Below are positions 1-8,540 of a stretch of 43,908 nt of DNA, piece by piece. Under the pieces are notes generated by a model. The model ran no database searches and was not told the origin of the DNA. It saw only the letters and a list, made by a program, of their open reading frames with translations. Source of the DNA: Saprospiraceae bacterium (GTDB lineage Bacteria; Bacteroidota; Bacteroidia; Chitinophagales; Saprospiraceae); contig JADKGF010000028.1 in assembly GCA_016717105.1 (NCBI GenBank), positions 1 through 43,908 on the forward strand. The letters are read 5' to 3'. Numbering within the stretch: position 1 is the first letter of the stretch; every line of letters starts with the position of its first letter. Position numbers and translations under genes: made by a program.

Positions 1-833
1 CCTTGCGCACTTTGGCAACAAGCATCGAATGCTATATGCAAAGGCGTCTCATTGATATTCGTAAGATTCATAGATATCTGTGCGATACCATACTCCTCGA
101 TATACCAACCGATGGCTTTGACAGATTTGCAAGCTCCTGGAATTCTAATTGGCTCACCTGATGCATCCAGCACATTTTTCCCATTTGCATCGGTTTTTAT
201 ACGGCCGTTTTCACGTACATCAAATGCTACAGAGTTGGCTCGTCGTACAGAAGTTGTATTCAGATTGACATTATAAGCTACTAGAAAATCTCTTGCTCCG
301 ATCACTGTAGCTCCAGCTCTTTCATGAAAGATATTGGTACCATAGTCAGGATGCCACTTTGGATCTTTCAGCTTAGCGGCCATGCCTTCATACTCGCCAG
401 CACGTATTATTGCAAGATTTTGTCTATCAGGGCTAGTAGCTGCTGCCTCATACATAAATACCGGAATTTGGAGCGATTCTCCAACTCTTTTACCCAATTC
501 ATGGGCATAAGCTGCTGTCTCTTCCATCGTGATGCCAGATATCGGTATCAATGGACATACATCGGTAGCACCCATTCGTGGATGCTCGCCACTATGTTTG
601 GACATATCTATAAGCTCACTTGCTTTTTTGATGGCTTGAAATGCTGCCTCTATCACTGCTTTTGGATGACCTACAAACGTTACGACTGTTCGATTGGTGG
701 CTTTACCGGGATCTACATCCAAGAGTCGTACACCATCGACTTTCTCGATTTCATCCGTTATTTGTTTGATAATATTCAGATCTCTACCTTCGCTGAAGTT
801 AGGTACACATTCTACAAGTTGTTTAGTATTCAT
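1..833 (-). CDS. ftcD: Glutamate formiminotransferase (partial, C-terminus outside window)
   Basis: The translation begins MNTKQLVECVPNFSEGRD and continues with SGEHPRMGATDVCPLIPI, which are hallmark stretches of the formiminotransferase domain. In the family the enzyme moves the formimino group from N-formimino-glutamate to tetrahydrofolate, the last step of histidine breakdown in the cytoplasm. About 277 residues are visible and the frame is open to the window edge. I therefore cannot tell whether a cyclodeaminase domain follows, as in bifunctional FTCD, or whether this is the stand-alone form. The start is the ATG at 833; no earlier in-frame start is needed because the family motif VPNFSEGR lies at the usual distance from the N-terminus. 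It lies 34 bases downstream of the J-domain-like gene on the same strand and may be co-transcribed with it. No other histidine-degradation gene is in the window. Confidence 0.9.
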   Translation of the reverse strand, partial: MNTKQLVECVPNFSEGRDLNIIKQITDEIEKVDGVRLLDVDPGKATNRTVVTFVGHPKAVIEAAFQAIKKASELIDMSKHSGEHPRMGATDVCPLIPISGITMEETAAYAHELGKRVGESLQIPVFMYEAAATSPDRQNLAIIRAGEYEGMAAKLKDPKWHPDYGTNIFHERAGATVIGARDFLVAYNVNLNTTSVRRANSVAFDVRENGRIKTDANGKNVLDASGEPIRIPGACKSVKAIGWYIEEYGIAQISMNLTNINETPLHIAFDACCQSAQ

Positions 834-867
834 GATTGTATTCAATTGATTAGGCTATTTAATGAAA

Positions 868-1998
868 TTATCTATAGGCGTTAAAAAAATTAATAAAATC
901 GTCCATCGGATCTACATAATATTTTTTTGCCAAAGATTTTATAAACTTTTTGACTTCACTATTTGGACTGCTTTTTATGATATCGATTTCCTTTTTAGTA
1001 TTTCGTATCTCTTTTTCGATCTCAGATTTCAAAAGCGACATTTTCAGAATGCCACGATCTGTTTTGTCACCAACATACGACGATACGTGCTGAAACCTAG
1101 CGTGATATCTCAACTCTGACTTTTGCTGCCTTAGCTTTTTAGCTTGTACTTTGAGCAGTTCGATATAAATAACAGCGACATCTTCCTTGATATTGAAAAG
1201 TCTATCCTCGGTATTTTTGAGCCATTGTGTCTCTATGACAAGCATCGTGATGATGTCTTTATCTTCATATGCTTTTGTGACTTGCTTCATGATTTCCTCC
1301 TTTTCTGCCTTTAGATCCGGATCTGTTTCACTATCTGGATGAAGGATTTTTGCCAATGAAAGATAGACACTTCGTAGGTTTTTATTTTTTAATTCTTCTT
1401 GTATTTTACTAATTTCTTCTGCTTCGAGTTGTTTTTTGGTCTTTTTTCTTGAAGTCTTTCGATTGGCTAGTTTTTCATCTATGTCTACCTTAGCTTGATG
1501 CAATCGTTCATGTATCTTTCCTAAACTCTCGGGATCGTCAAAATCCAAATCTCCCAAATCTATATCAATACCCATCGATTGCATAAAATCAGAAAGCTCT
1601 TCCAATTGCTCTTCCTTTTCTTCTCGCACCATTTCATCGTAATCGACATCAGCCCATTTTTCGAATAAGGCTTTGGCTTTTTCATCAGGAGCTTTATACT
1701 CAAAATACTTATGTATTAATTCTGGAATAATGATTTCCATGTCCGTAATAACTGCTTTGGGCAATTTAATCTGGGTAGCAACTTCATCTAAAACCAACGC
1801 TAAATCCATTGCGGTAATAGCATTTGTTTCCATTAATGGTAAAATATTTTTGACATAATACTCAGAAAAAATCTCCAACTTCTGCTCCTCTCTGCTTAGC
1901 TCATCTCTTAACTTTTCGATGGTTTGCACCAATTTATTAAACTCTATATGTTTGGGCGAAAGCTTAGAATTGGATTTTATATGTATCAGATTGCTCAT
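868..1998 (-). CDS. J-domain-like coiled-coil protein of unknown role
   Basis: A 376-residue, highly charged, mostly helical cytoplasmic protein with no signal peptide or membrane segment. Around residues 205-250 it carries a J-domain-like unit: a helix ending YLSLAKILHPD, with the diagnostic His-Pro-Asp at about 220-222, followed by a second helix KEEIMKQVTKAYEDKD. In DnaJ proteins this HPD loop stimulates the ATPase of DnaK, so a co-chaperone role is the natural inference. The rest resembles no family I know: an acidic stretch at about 120-165 and a C-terminal coiled coil rich in Lys and Glu. There is no G/F region or zinc finger as in canonical DnaJ. I chose the ATG at 1998, since the longer frame starts with TTG at 2019. 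A promoter-like element lies at 2030-2037. ftcD follows 34 bases downstream. Confidence 0.75.
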   Translation of the reverse strand: MSNLIHIKSNSKLSPKHIEFNKLVQTIEKLRDELSREEQKLEIFSEYYVKNILPLMETNAITAMDLALVLDEVATQIKLPKAVITDMEIIIPELIHKYFEYKAPDEKAKALFEKWADVDYDEMVREEKEEQLEELSDFMQSMGIDIDLGDLDFDDPESLGKIHERLHQAKVDIDEKLANRKTSRKKTKKQLEAEEISKIQEELKNKNLRSVYLSLAKILHPDSETDPDLKAEKEEIMKQVTKAYEDKDIITMLVIETQWLKNTEDRLFNIKEDVAVIYIELLKVQAKKLRQQKSELRYHARFQHVSSYVGDKTDRGILKMSLLKSEIEKEIRNTKKEIDIIKSSPNSEVKKFIKSLAKKYYVDPMDDFINFFNAYR

Positions 1999-2029
1999 TT
2001 GAATATAAGTGCCTGTCAAAAATATTTGG

Positions 2030-2037
2030 CAAAATTA
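2030..2037 (-). promoter_or_regulatory. Bacteroidota -7 promoter element (TAATTTTG)
   Basis: On the minus strand the octamer matches the phylum consensus TAnnTTTG. It lies 32 bases before the ATG of the J-domain-like gene, so it is a plausible promoter for that gene and perhaps ftcD. I did not find a clear -33 partner. Confidence 0.45.
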
Positions 2038-2132
2038 AGCTTTATTTGCTTGATGACAATCAAAGAATAAAGAAGTTTCTACGCTTATCCATCAAACTAT
2101 TTTAGGATAGAAATATGCATCTATCGGCAAAA

Positions 2133-2147
2133 CTACGCATTACGTAG
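2133..2147. promoter_or_regulatory. Candidate operator: perfect palindrome CTACG-N5-CGTAG
   Basis: Two 5-base arms, CTACG and CGTAG, flank a 5-base spacer, with A-runs before and T-runs after. The site is centred about 50 bases upstream of the lemA -7 element at 2191-2198, a usual position for an activator site. The symmetry suits a dimeric helix-turn-helix regulator. Which one is not evident, and a short transcript hairpin is the alternative reading. Confidence 0.35.
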
Positions 2148-2190
2148 GATTTTTTAAACCATTAATCATAATAAGGAACTATATATGAGT

Positions 2191-2198
2191 TACCTTTG
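2191..2198 (+). promoter_or_regulatory. Bacteroidota -7 promoter element (TACCTTTG) for lemA
   Basis: The octamer is an exact match to TAnnTTTG, 35 bases before the chosen lemA ATG. It implies a 5' leader of roughly 25-30 nucleotides. The downstream DUF2207 gene has no equally clear element of its own. Confidence 0.55.
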
Positions 2199-2232
2199 TT
2201 TTGTATTCGAATCAAAATAAAAATTGAAAATC

Positions 2233-2787
2233 ATGTTAATAGCTTTAATTATTTTAGTTGTCATCGGACTTGTGGTCATGTCTATGTACAATAAATTGGT
2301 CTCCTTGAAAAATCGAGTGTTGGAAGCTTGGAGTGGCATAGACGTCCAGTTAAAAAGAAGATACGACCTCATCCCTAATCTAGTGAATACAGTAAAAGGG
2401 TACGCTGCCCATGAAAGTGGTACTCTAGAGAAAGTCATTCAAGCCAGAAATCAAGCAATGGCAGCAAGTAGTGGTGGCAATATCAATGCACAAGTTCAAG
2501 CGGAAAATGCACTTGCTGGCACAATGAAATCTTTGTTTGCCCTTGCTGAAAATTATCCTGATCTGAAGGCAAATACTAGTTTTCTTCAGCTCCAAGGTTT
2601 ATTGGGAGAAATAGAAGAGCATCTACAAAATGCTCGTAGATATTATAATGCACTTGTGCGTGACAATAATACGGCTGTGGAGTCATTTCCATCAAATTTG
2701 ATTGCCAATAACTTCGGTTTTGGGAAATTCGACTTTTTCGAAATCGAAAATGATGCGGAAAGGAGTAATCCTGTAGTTCAGTTCTAA
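2233..2787 (+). CDS. lemA: LemA family protein
   Basis: A 184-residue protein with an N-terminal membrane anchor (MLIALIILVVIGLVVMSMY), then the classic LemA signature: YNKLVSLKNRVLEAWSGI, VQLKRRYDLIPNLVNTVKGY and YPDLKANTSFLQLQ. It ends FPSNLIANNFGF, as family members do. LemA proteins are short helical-bundle proteins with an N-out anchor; their molecular role is poorly defined. The ATG at 2233 is chosen because the longer frame begins at a TTG at 2224 and adds only three residues before the hydrophobic helix. The following gene encodes a DUF2207 protein, a pairing common across bacteria, which suggests the two act together in the envelope. The length is typical and the gene looks intact. 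Confidence 0.95.
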   Translation: MLIALIILVVIGLVVMSMYNKLVSLKNRVLEAWSGIDVQLKRRYDLIPNLVNTVKGYAAHESGTLEKVIQARNQAMAASSGGNINAQVQAENALAGTMKSLFALAENYPDLKANTSFLQLQGLLGEIEEHLQNARRYYNALVRDNNTAVESFPSNLIANNFGFGKFDFFEIENDAERSNPVVQF

Positions 2788-2820
2788 GATATTTGTACTT
2801 TTTTGTACTTTAATTTTTGT

Positions 2821-2892
2821 TGTAACCAAGGTAAAAGTAAAACATCAAATTACTTTGACATTTGAATTGTAGCATCTTTTATCTTGGTTACA
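2821..2892. repeat. Long inverted repeat between lemA and the DUF2207 gene
   Basis: Arms of 17 bases at 2821-2837 (TGTAACCAAGGTAAAAG) and 2876-2892 pair with a single G-U mismatch. Inside the 38-base loop a second pair of arms, TCAAAT at 2845-2850 and ATTTGA at 2860-2865, gives a nested stem. No T-run follows, so it is not a simple terminator. It could be a processing or attenuation structure in a lemA-DUF2207 transcript, or the footprint of a small palindromic repeat. I see no second copy in the window. Confidence 0.6.
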
Positions 2893-2925
2893 TTTACAAT
2901 TTTGTATTCTTAATATTAATACAAT

Positions 2926-4609
2926 ATGCATCTTATAAAAAATGCGTTGATAATCATCCTACTCTTCATCACATCCAGTGTAAGAGCTGAGTACTTTGTG
3001 ATAAATGATTATAAGGTGAACATGACTGTCCTTGGTCAAAAAGGCATTATAATGGTAGATGAATACATTACTGTAGAGTTTAGTGAGCCAAGACGGGGAA
3101 TTTTTCGTAAAATCCCCTACATTTATATGATTGATGGCAAAGAAACTGAATTTTCAATTAAAAATGTAGATGTTGAAGGGTATGAATTTACCACCTATCA
3201 TGAAGGAAGTAATTTTGTCATTAAGGTGGGAAACAAAGACATTTTCATCGATGGCATTCATACCTATCACTTTACCTATCAAGTAAAAGATGCCTTTATT
3301 TTCGCCAAAGATCATACGGAATTTTATTGGAATATTCTTGGCAATGAATGGCCTGTGGAAGTAAAAAATATTAACTATTCTGTACATTTGGATCAAGCTA
3401 TGCCTATGACAGAAAAGGATTATTACTTATATACTGGGGCCAAAGGTGATACAAGTCGAAATGCAACCATAAGTTACTATATTGACACTTTCAAAGGTAC
3501 ATCTACAAAATCCTTTGCACCTTATGAAGGTCTTACTTTAGCCATCAATTTACCTATAGAGTACATAAAACGACCTACTTATTGGGAAGAAATGTGGGCA
3601 AAATACGGCAAAGCTGGAATCGGTGGATTTTATTTTTACTTATCTCTGGTTTGTTTTTAGGATATGGTCCAAATATGGCAAAGATTATCCTATCGTAAGA
3701 ATGGTCCAATATGCGCCACCAAAAGAGCTTAATCCAGCAGAAGCTGGTGTCCTTATCGACGAGAAAGCAGACAATGTGGACATCCTTGCCTTATTGCCGT
3801 ACTGGGCACATAATGGTCATATCACCATCAAACGGATACCTAAAACTTGGGGGAAAGATGACCACGAACTTACAAAAATAAAAGATCTTCCTCAAGATGC
3901 TGGGCCATATGAAAATATTGTTTTTGATGGCTTATTTGAAGACGGCAACAAGGTATTGGTTTCTGATTTAGAAAACTCATTTTACGAATATCTCCAATCT
4001 GCCAAAACATCATTAAAAACACATCTCAATAATATGGGTGTGTATTATCCCGTATCTATAAAAATGCAAATCTACTCCATGATTGCTTCCGGACTATTGG
4101 CTGTATTGGCTTTTTTGACTGGATTTATATTTCAATCCCTTGCCTTAGGCATTTCTTTGGGTTTAAGTAGTATCATTGGTTTTATTTTTGCTAATTACAT
4201 GATGAAAAAAAATGAAAGAGGCGTCCACCTTTATCAGCAGGTACTAGGATTTAAGATGTTTGTAAAAGCAGCAGAAAAAGATAAAATCGAATGGTTGCTC
4301 AAGGAAGATCCAGATTATTTCGAAAAGACGCTACCGTATGCCATGATATTTGGATATGCAAAACAATGGAGTAAAAAATTTGATGGCTTACTCACTGAAC
4401 CACCAAAATGGTATGTCACACCAGGTGGTTACTATTATGGTGGTAATTTTACTCCATCTGAATTTGGCACCAGTTTTGACTCAAGTATCAATGAGATCCA
4501 GAGCGTCTTTACTAGCGTGCCAGCACCATCAGGTGGCGGCGGTGGAAGCTTCAGTGGTGGAGGTAGCTCAGGTGGTGGATTTGGCGGTGGTGGAGGCGGC
4601 AGCTGGTAG
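2926..4609 (+). CDS. DUF2207 membrane protein (one frameshift)
   Basis: Repaired, this is a protein of about 561 residues. Its order is a signal peptide (MHLIKNALIIILLFITSSVRA), an extracytoplasmic beta-rich DUF2207 domain with the typical VEFSEPRRGIFRKIPYIY, and a membrane segment near the break. A cytoplasmic part follows (KYGKDYPIVRMVQYAPPKEL, LNPAEAGVLID), then a hydrophobic hairpin (MIASGLLAVLAFLTGFIF). The tail is Gly/Ser-rich and ends GGGGGSW, as in many LemA-partner proteins. The reading frame breaks at about 3654-3660. Removing one T from the TTTTT run joins the two halves as LVCFRIWSKYGKD, so I treat it as a likely sequence error. Function is unknown; adjacency to lemA suggests a joint envelope role. 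A natural two-part gene is the less likely alternative. Confidence 0.85.
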
Positions 4610-4677
4610 TCAAATTTTGCCTTTAAAAAAGACATTCATACCAAAATAAATTATCTTTATGGCTTAATACATTAGCC

Positions 4678-7600
4678 ATGAACAAGATCAAGCAGGAATA
4701 CTTTAATACCTGGCAAAGCGCCTACGAAAAACTCAATCAGAAACAGCGCGAAGCAGTAGATACTATCGATGGGCCCGTCATGGTCATTGCTGGTCCCGGT
4801 ACAGGCAAAACTCAACTATTAGCAGTAAGAATCGGAAATATTTTGTTAAATACAGATGTTTTTCCACATAATATACTATGTCTCACTTATACAGATGCTG
4901 GTGCGACCGCTATGCGCGAAAGGTTGACAAGCTTTATTGGCCCTGATGCTTATAATGTCAATTTTTTTACTTTCCATGCATTCTGTAATTCAGTAATAAG
5001 CGAAAATCCACAATATTTCGGAGACTTCAAGGCACTCCAACTGGTCTCTGATATCGAATTAGTAGAAATATTGAGAACCGTTTTTGACAATCTTGCAGAC
5101 GAACATCCACTAAAAAAGCTTAAGGGAAATGAATACAACGAACTTAATAAACTTAAGCAGCTTTTTACCATCATGAAGCAGGAAGAATGGACATCAGCCT
5201 ACATACACAGTAAGTATGAAGAATATAAAGAATTTGTCCTAGACCCAGAGAGATCAAATTGCATTTGGAGAATCAATAAAAACGGATTTAAAAAGGGAGA
5301 TATCAATCCAAGACTAGTCAATGAAGCACTATCAAAATACACAAAGTTGCTTGGAGCTTCAGAAGAGTTGCAATCGTTTAAAAAAATTATGACTGAAAGA
5401 GAACGATTTGACTTTCAGGATATGATACTCTGGGTCATCGAAAAGTTCCAGCAACACGATGAGCTTTTAGCAAAATATCAAGAACGATATCAGTACATTC
5501 TTGTAGATGAATATCAAGATACAAATGGATCTCAAAACAATCTCCTATTTTTACTTTCTGATTTTTGGGAAAAACCCAATCTATTTATTGTAGGTGATGA
5601 TGACCAAAGTATTTTTAGATTTCAAGGTGCCAATATGAATAGCATTATGGAATTTAAAGATAAATATCAACCAAAAGAAATTGTACTTACCGAAAACTAC
5701 CGTTCTAGTCAAGTGATTCTAGATTCTGCTAGCAAGCTTATTGAAAACAATTTGGACAGATTGTCACACAAATATCCTGACCTAGATAAAAACCTAACTG
5801 AGCATAGATCGGTAAAACCTGAGTTTTCACCAGAGCCACAATTTCTAGCTTACCAGAATTTTGTCCAAGAGGAAGCTGGTATTATAGAAAAAATTATAGG
5901 CCTTAACAATCAAGGTGTTGCATGGAAAGATATCGCCATCATATATTCGAAACATCGAGTAGTCGAAGACATGGTAAAATATCTCACCCAAAAGAAAATA
6001 CCGCTGAATGTAAGAAAAAGAGTCAATGTACTTTATGAACCAGAAGTAGAAAAAATCCTTAAAATTCTTGAATATCTCAGCATCGAGAGTAAAAGGCCAC
6101 ACTATGCAGAAGATATTCTATTTGAAATTTTGCATTATCACTTTTGGGAACTTGATCCTTATGATATCGCGATGATTGCGCTCAAATGTCGACACAAAGA
6201 CGAAAAAAATCCAAAAGATGATCGGTATATAAAATGGAGAGACGTGCTCTCCAGTGATCAATTACTCAGCGATGCAAATGTCCGACAGCCTAGTAAAATC
6301 AAAGCTGTAGCACTTATTATTGAGTCTTGGTTTTCGCAAATACACAATGTCACAATACAGACCTTGATAGAGATCATCCTGACTCAAAGCAATATGCTAA
6401 ATACCATTTTGCTAAGTGAAGACAAATCCTGGAAGATTCAACTTGTAAATACATTTTTTGATTTTGTAAAGACTGAAGCTGCCAAGTCAAAACAACTCAA
6501 ATTGGATCGATTGATGGAAATCCTCGCCATCATGAAAGATGACAATATAGAATTGCCAGCATATCACATTATCTCCAATGAAAATGGAATCAATTTCCTA
6601 ACAGCCCATGCTGCCAAAGGACTAGAGTTCGAACATGTCTTTATCTTACGCGCCACAAGAAATATGTGGGAAGAAAAATCAGGCGGATCATTCAATTTTC
6701 CTTTACCACCTACATTGACAGCCGCATCTGAAGGAAGTGAAATCGAAGACGAACGAAGACTTTTTTATGTGGCCATGACTCGGGCAAAAAACAATCTCTA
6801 CATCACTTATCCACTGATGGATCAGAAAGAGAAGCAACTCGTTCCATCGCAGTTTGTAGCAGAAATCAAAGGTGCTGAATTAGACATCTCACCAATCCAA
6901 GTCTCTGAAGAAACCACCATAGAATACGTTTCTGAGCTCATGAAATTTACACGTGGAGAAGCGACATTGATAGATGATGATCTCATAGAAAGAATCCTTC
7001 AAAACTTCAAAATCAGTGCCACAAGCCTTAATAAATACCTAAAATGCAAGCTTACATTTTATTTTGAAACGATATTGAAAGTGCCGATGGCAAGAAGCGC
7101 CACTATGGGTTATGGTAATGCCATTCACTACAGTTTGGAACAATTTTTTATAAATATCAATAAGTCTGTACCAAGGTCTTACGGCTCTTCAAATTTACTT
7201 TTGGAATATTTCAATGTCGGTATGGAAAAATACCGCTCTCACTTTACAACAAAAGAATTTGAAAATTACACAAAACATGGTCATAAGCTACTTTTGAATT
7301 ATTATGAAGAATATAAAAATGAATGGCTTTTGCCACGTGATTTCAAAGTAGAGCATGAAATTAAACTTGCCGAATATAAAGGTGTACCAATCTCCGGTAA
7401 ACTTGACAGGATTAATATATTTGATGACCACATATCAGTAACAGACTATAAAACAGGTCGATATGATAGTGCTAAACTCAGCAAGCCAAAAACTGGAAGG
7501 CCTGAAGGTGGCGATTATTGGAGGCAGATCATGTTTTACAAATTATTGATAGATAATGACAAAAAATATCCTTGGGTCATGCGATCGGGTATAATGGATT

Positions 7601-7860
7601 TTGTCGAGCAACAGAAAGAAAACGGTCAAGATGTCTTCAAAAGGACAACATTTGATATCCATAGTGAAGAAACCGAATTTGTCGGCGACCAGCTCGTATC
7701 GGCCTATAGCGAAATCAAAGCACACATCTTCACTCCAGGATGTGGAGAAGAAGATTGTAAATGGTGCAATTTTGTCACGCGTAATATGCCAGTCCATGCT
7801 TTTACTGAAATGGGAGAAGACGATGATGACATTCTTGGAGCTTCCTTGCAGTTAGAATAA
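4678..7860 (+). CDS. UvrD/Rep-type helicase fused to Fe-S PD-(D/E)XK nuclease
   Basis: An intact 1060-residue protein. The N-terminal superfamily 1 helicase shows the Q motif (LNQKQREAV, 19-27), Walker A AGPGTGKT (38-45), motif II DEYQD (277-281), GDDDQSIFRFQGA (about 305), NYRSS (about 341) and the late motif VAMTRAKNNLYIT. The C-terminus is a RecB-like nuclease with D910 in GKLDR and D923/K925 in DYKTG. Four cysteines are spaced as in AddB-type iron-sulfur nucleases: C790, then C1022, C1027 and C1030. It would unwind DNA with ATP and cut it, in double-strand-break processing or possibly against foreign DNA. No AddA/RecC-like partner is adjacent. The ATG at 4678 follows the DUF2207 stop by 68 bases. 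Confidence 0.93.
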   Translation: MNKIKQEYFNTWQSAYEKLNQKQREAVDTIDGPVMVIAGPGTGKTQLLAVRIGNILLNTDVFPHNILCLTYTDAGATAMRERLTSFIGPDAYNVNFFTFHAFCNSVISENPQYFGDFKALQLVSDIELVEILRTVFDNLADEHPLKKLKGNEYNELNKLKQLFTIMKQEEWTSAYIHSKYEEYKEFVLDPERSNCIWRINKNGFKKGDINPRLVNEALSKYTKLLGASEELQSFKKIMTERERFDFQDMILWVIEKFQQHDELLAKYQERYQYILVDEYQDTNGSQNNLLFLLSDFWEKPNLFIVGDDDQSIFRFQGANMNSIMEFKDKYQPKEIVLTENYRSSQVILDSASKLIENNLDRLSHKYPDLDKNLTEHRSVKPEFSPEPQFLAYQNFVQEEAGIIEKIIGLNNQGVAWKDIAIIYSKHRVVEDMVKYLTQKKIPLNVRKRVNVLYEPEVEKILKILEYLSIESKRPHYAEDILFEILHYHFWELDPYDIAMIALKCRHKDEKNPKDDRYIKWRDVLSSDQLLSDANVRQPSKIKAVALIIESWFSQIHNVTIQTLIEIILTQSNMLNTILLSEDKSWKIQLVNTFFDFVKTEAAKSKQLKLDRLMEILAIMKDDNIELPAYHIISNENGINFLTAHAAKGLEFEHVFILRATRNMWEEKSGGSFNFPLPPTLTAASEGSEIEDERRLFYVAMTRAKNNLYITYPLMDQKEKQLVPSQFVAEIKGAELDISPIQVSEETTIEYVSELMKFTRGEATLIDDDLIERILQNFKISATSLNKYLKCKLTFYFETILKVPMARSATMGYGNAIHYSLEQFFININKSVPRSYGSSNLLLEYFNVGMEKYRSHFTTKEFENYTKHGHKLLLNYYEEYKNEWLLPRDFKVEHEIKLAEYKGVPISGKLDRINIFDDHISVTDYKTGRYDSAKLSKPKTGRPEGGDYWRQIMFYKLLIDNDKKYPWVMRSGIMDFVEQQKENGQDVFKRTTFDIHSEETEFVGDQLVSAYSEIKAHIFTPGCGEEDCKWCNFVTRNMPVHAFTEMGEDDDDILGASLQLE

Positions 7861-7877
7861 AGTCATTTATATGGATA

Positions 7878-7923
7878 TTACAATAATTGTATGATCTTAA
7901 TCATGTAATCAATTATTTTGTAA
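7878..7923 (+). terminator. Possible terminator hairpin after the helicase-nuclease gene
   Basis: An imperfect palindrome: TTACAATAATTG on the left, a central ATGAT/ATCAT pair, and CAATTATTTTGTAA on the right, beginning 18 bases after the helicase stop. It is AT-rich and lacks a strong T-run, so termination is only inferred. Confidence 0.35.
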
Positions 7924-7961
7924 ATATAATTTACTGTCTATATTAGCGTCCACAAAACAAA

Positions 7962-8471
7962 ATGACGATGTCCAGCTTTAGAGTAAGGCCAAAATTTGAA
8001 ATGGAAAGTAATAAAACCATAGAAGAAATTATTACCATAATTAAAGAAAAACTTAAGATTAATACCCATCATCTCCACGGTCAAGCCATGCATGATCACA
8101 TTACGATTAGGGTCAATCAGTCACACAGACATTATTGGTCGCCGCAACTTAGTGTTCAGTTGTATCGCGAACCTGAAGATAAAGTGACGCGTTTAGTAGG
8201 TGTTTATGGCCCAATGCCCAATGTTTGGACTTTGTTTACACTGGTTTATCTGGCAGTTGGTGTTTTGTTTGTTTTCATTTCTATTATTGGTTTTTCTCAA
8301 AAAGCTCTAGGAAATAGTAGTTCCATTTTATATGTGCTGCCCATTTTGGCAGCTGTTGCTTTGACGATGTACATAATTAGTCAAATGGGTCAAAAGCTTG
8401 GCGCTGCACAGACATATGCTATACACTATTTTTTTGAAGAAGCATTAGGCGAGCCAGTACCTGAGGTCTGA
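7962..8471 (+). CDS. Small membrane protein of unknown function
   Basis: A 169-residue protein I cannot assign to a family. Residues 1-85 are soluble and include a conserved-looking Arg/His-rich stretch (HITIRVNQSHRHYWSPQLSV). Two hydrophobic helices follow, at about 89-111 (TLFTLVYLAVGVLFVFISII) and 123-142 (ILYVLPILAAVALTMYIISQ). A short cytoplasmic tail ends FFEEALGEPVPEV. The second Met (MSSFRV, 7968) could be the true start. It lies 101 bases after the helicase-nuclease gene and 69 bases before the E1 gene. The possible hairpin at 7878-7923 and the promoter at 8529-8536 suggest it is transcribed on its own. Codon use resembles its neighbours. Confidence 0.75.
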   Translation: MTMSSFRVRPKFEMESNKTIEEIITIIKEKLKINTHHLHGQAMHDHITIRVNQSHRHYWSPQLSVQLYREPEDKVTRLVGVYGPMPNVWTLFTLVYLAVGVLFVFISIIGFSQKALGNSSSILYVLPILAAVALTMYIISQMGQKLGAAQTYAIHYFFEEALGEPVPEV

Positions 8472-8528
8472 CAATGGATTTTATTTGAATTCTACTACCT
8501 GATATTGGGTATATCGTAGTCTTATTTC

Positions 8529-8536
8529 TATTTTTG
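8529..8536 (+). promoter_or_regulatory. Bacteroidota -7 element (TATTTTTG) abutting the E1 start codon
   Basis: An exact TAnnTTTG match ending four bases before the ATG at 8541. With the usual -7 spacing, transcription would start at or within a base or two of the start codon, giving a leaderless or nearly leaderless mRNA. The octamer is T-rich, so chance occurrence is possible. Confidence 0.4.
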
Positions 8537-8540
8537 CATC

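Noticed and set aside
324..1119. Plus-strand open frames of 85-186 codons
   Set aside because: They lie opposite ftcD and the J-domain gene, have no family resemblance and show Cys/Phe/Ile-rich composition typical of antisense shadows.
3623..4609. A separate gene for the second half of the DUF2207 protein
   Set aside because: The two halves together form one normal family member, and one surplus T in a T-run explains the break.
4350..4649. Overlapping frames in the Gly-rich end of the DUF2207 gene (Val/Ala-rich on plus, Pro-rich on minus)
   Set aside because: Their composition follows mechanically from the GGT/GGC repeats that encode the Gly tail.
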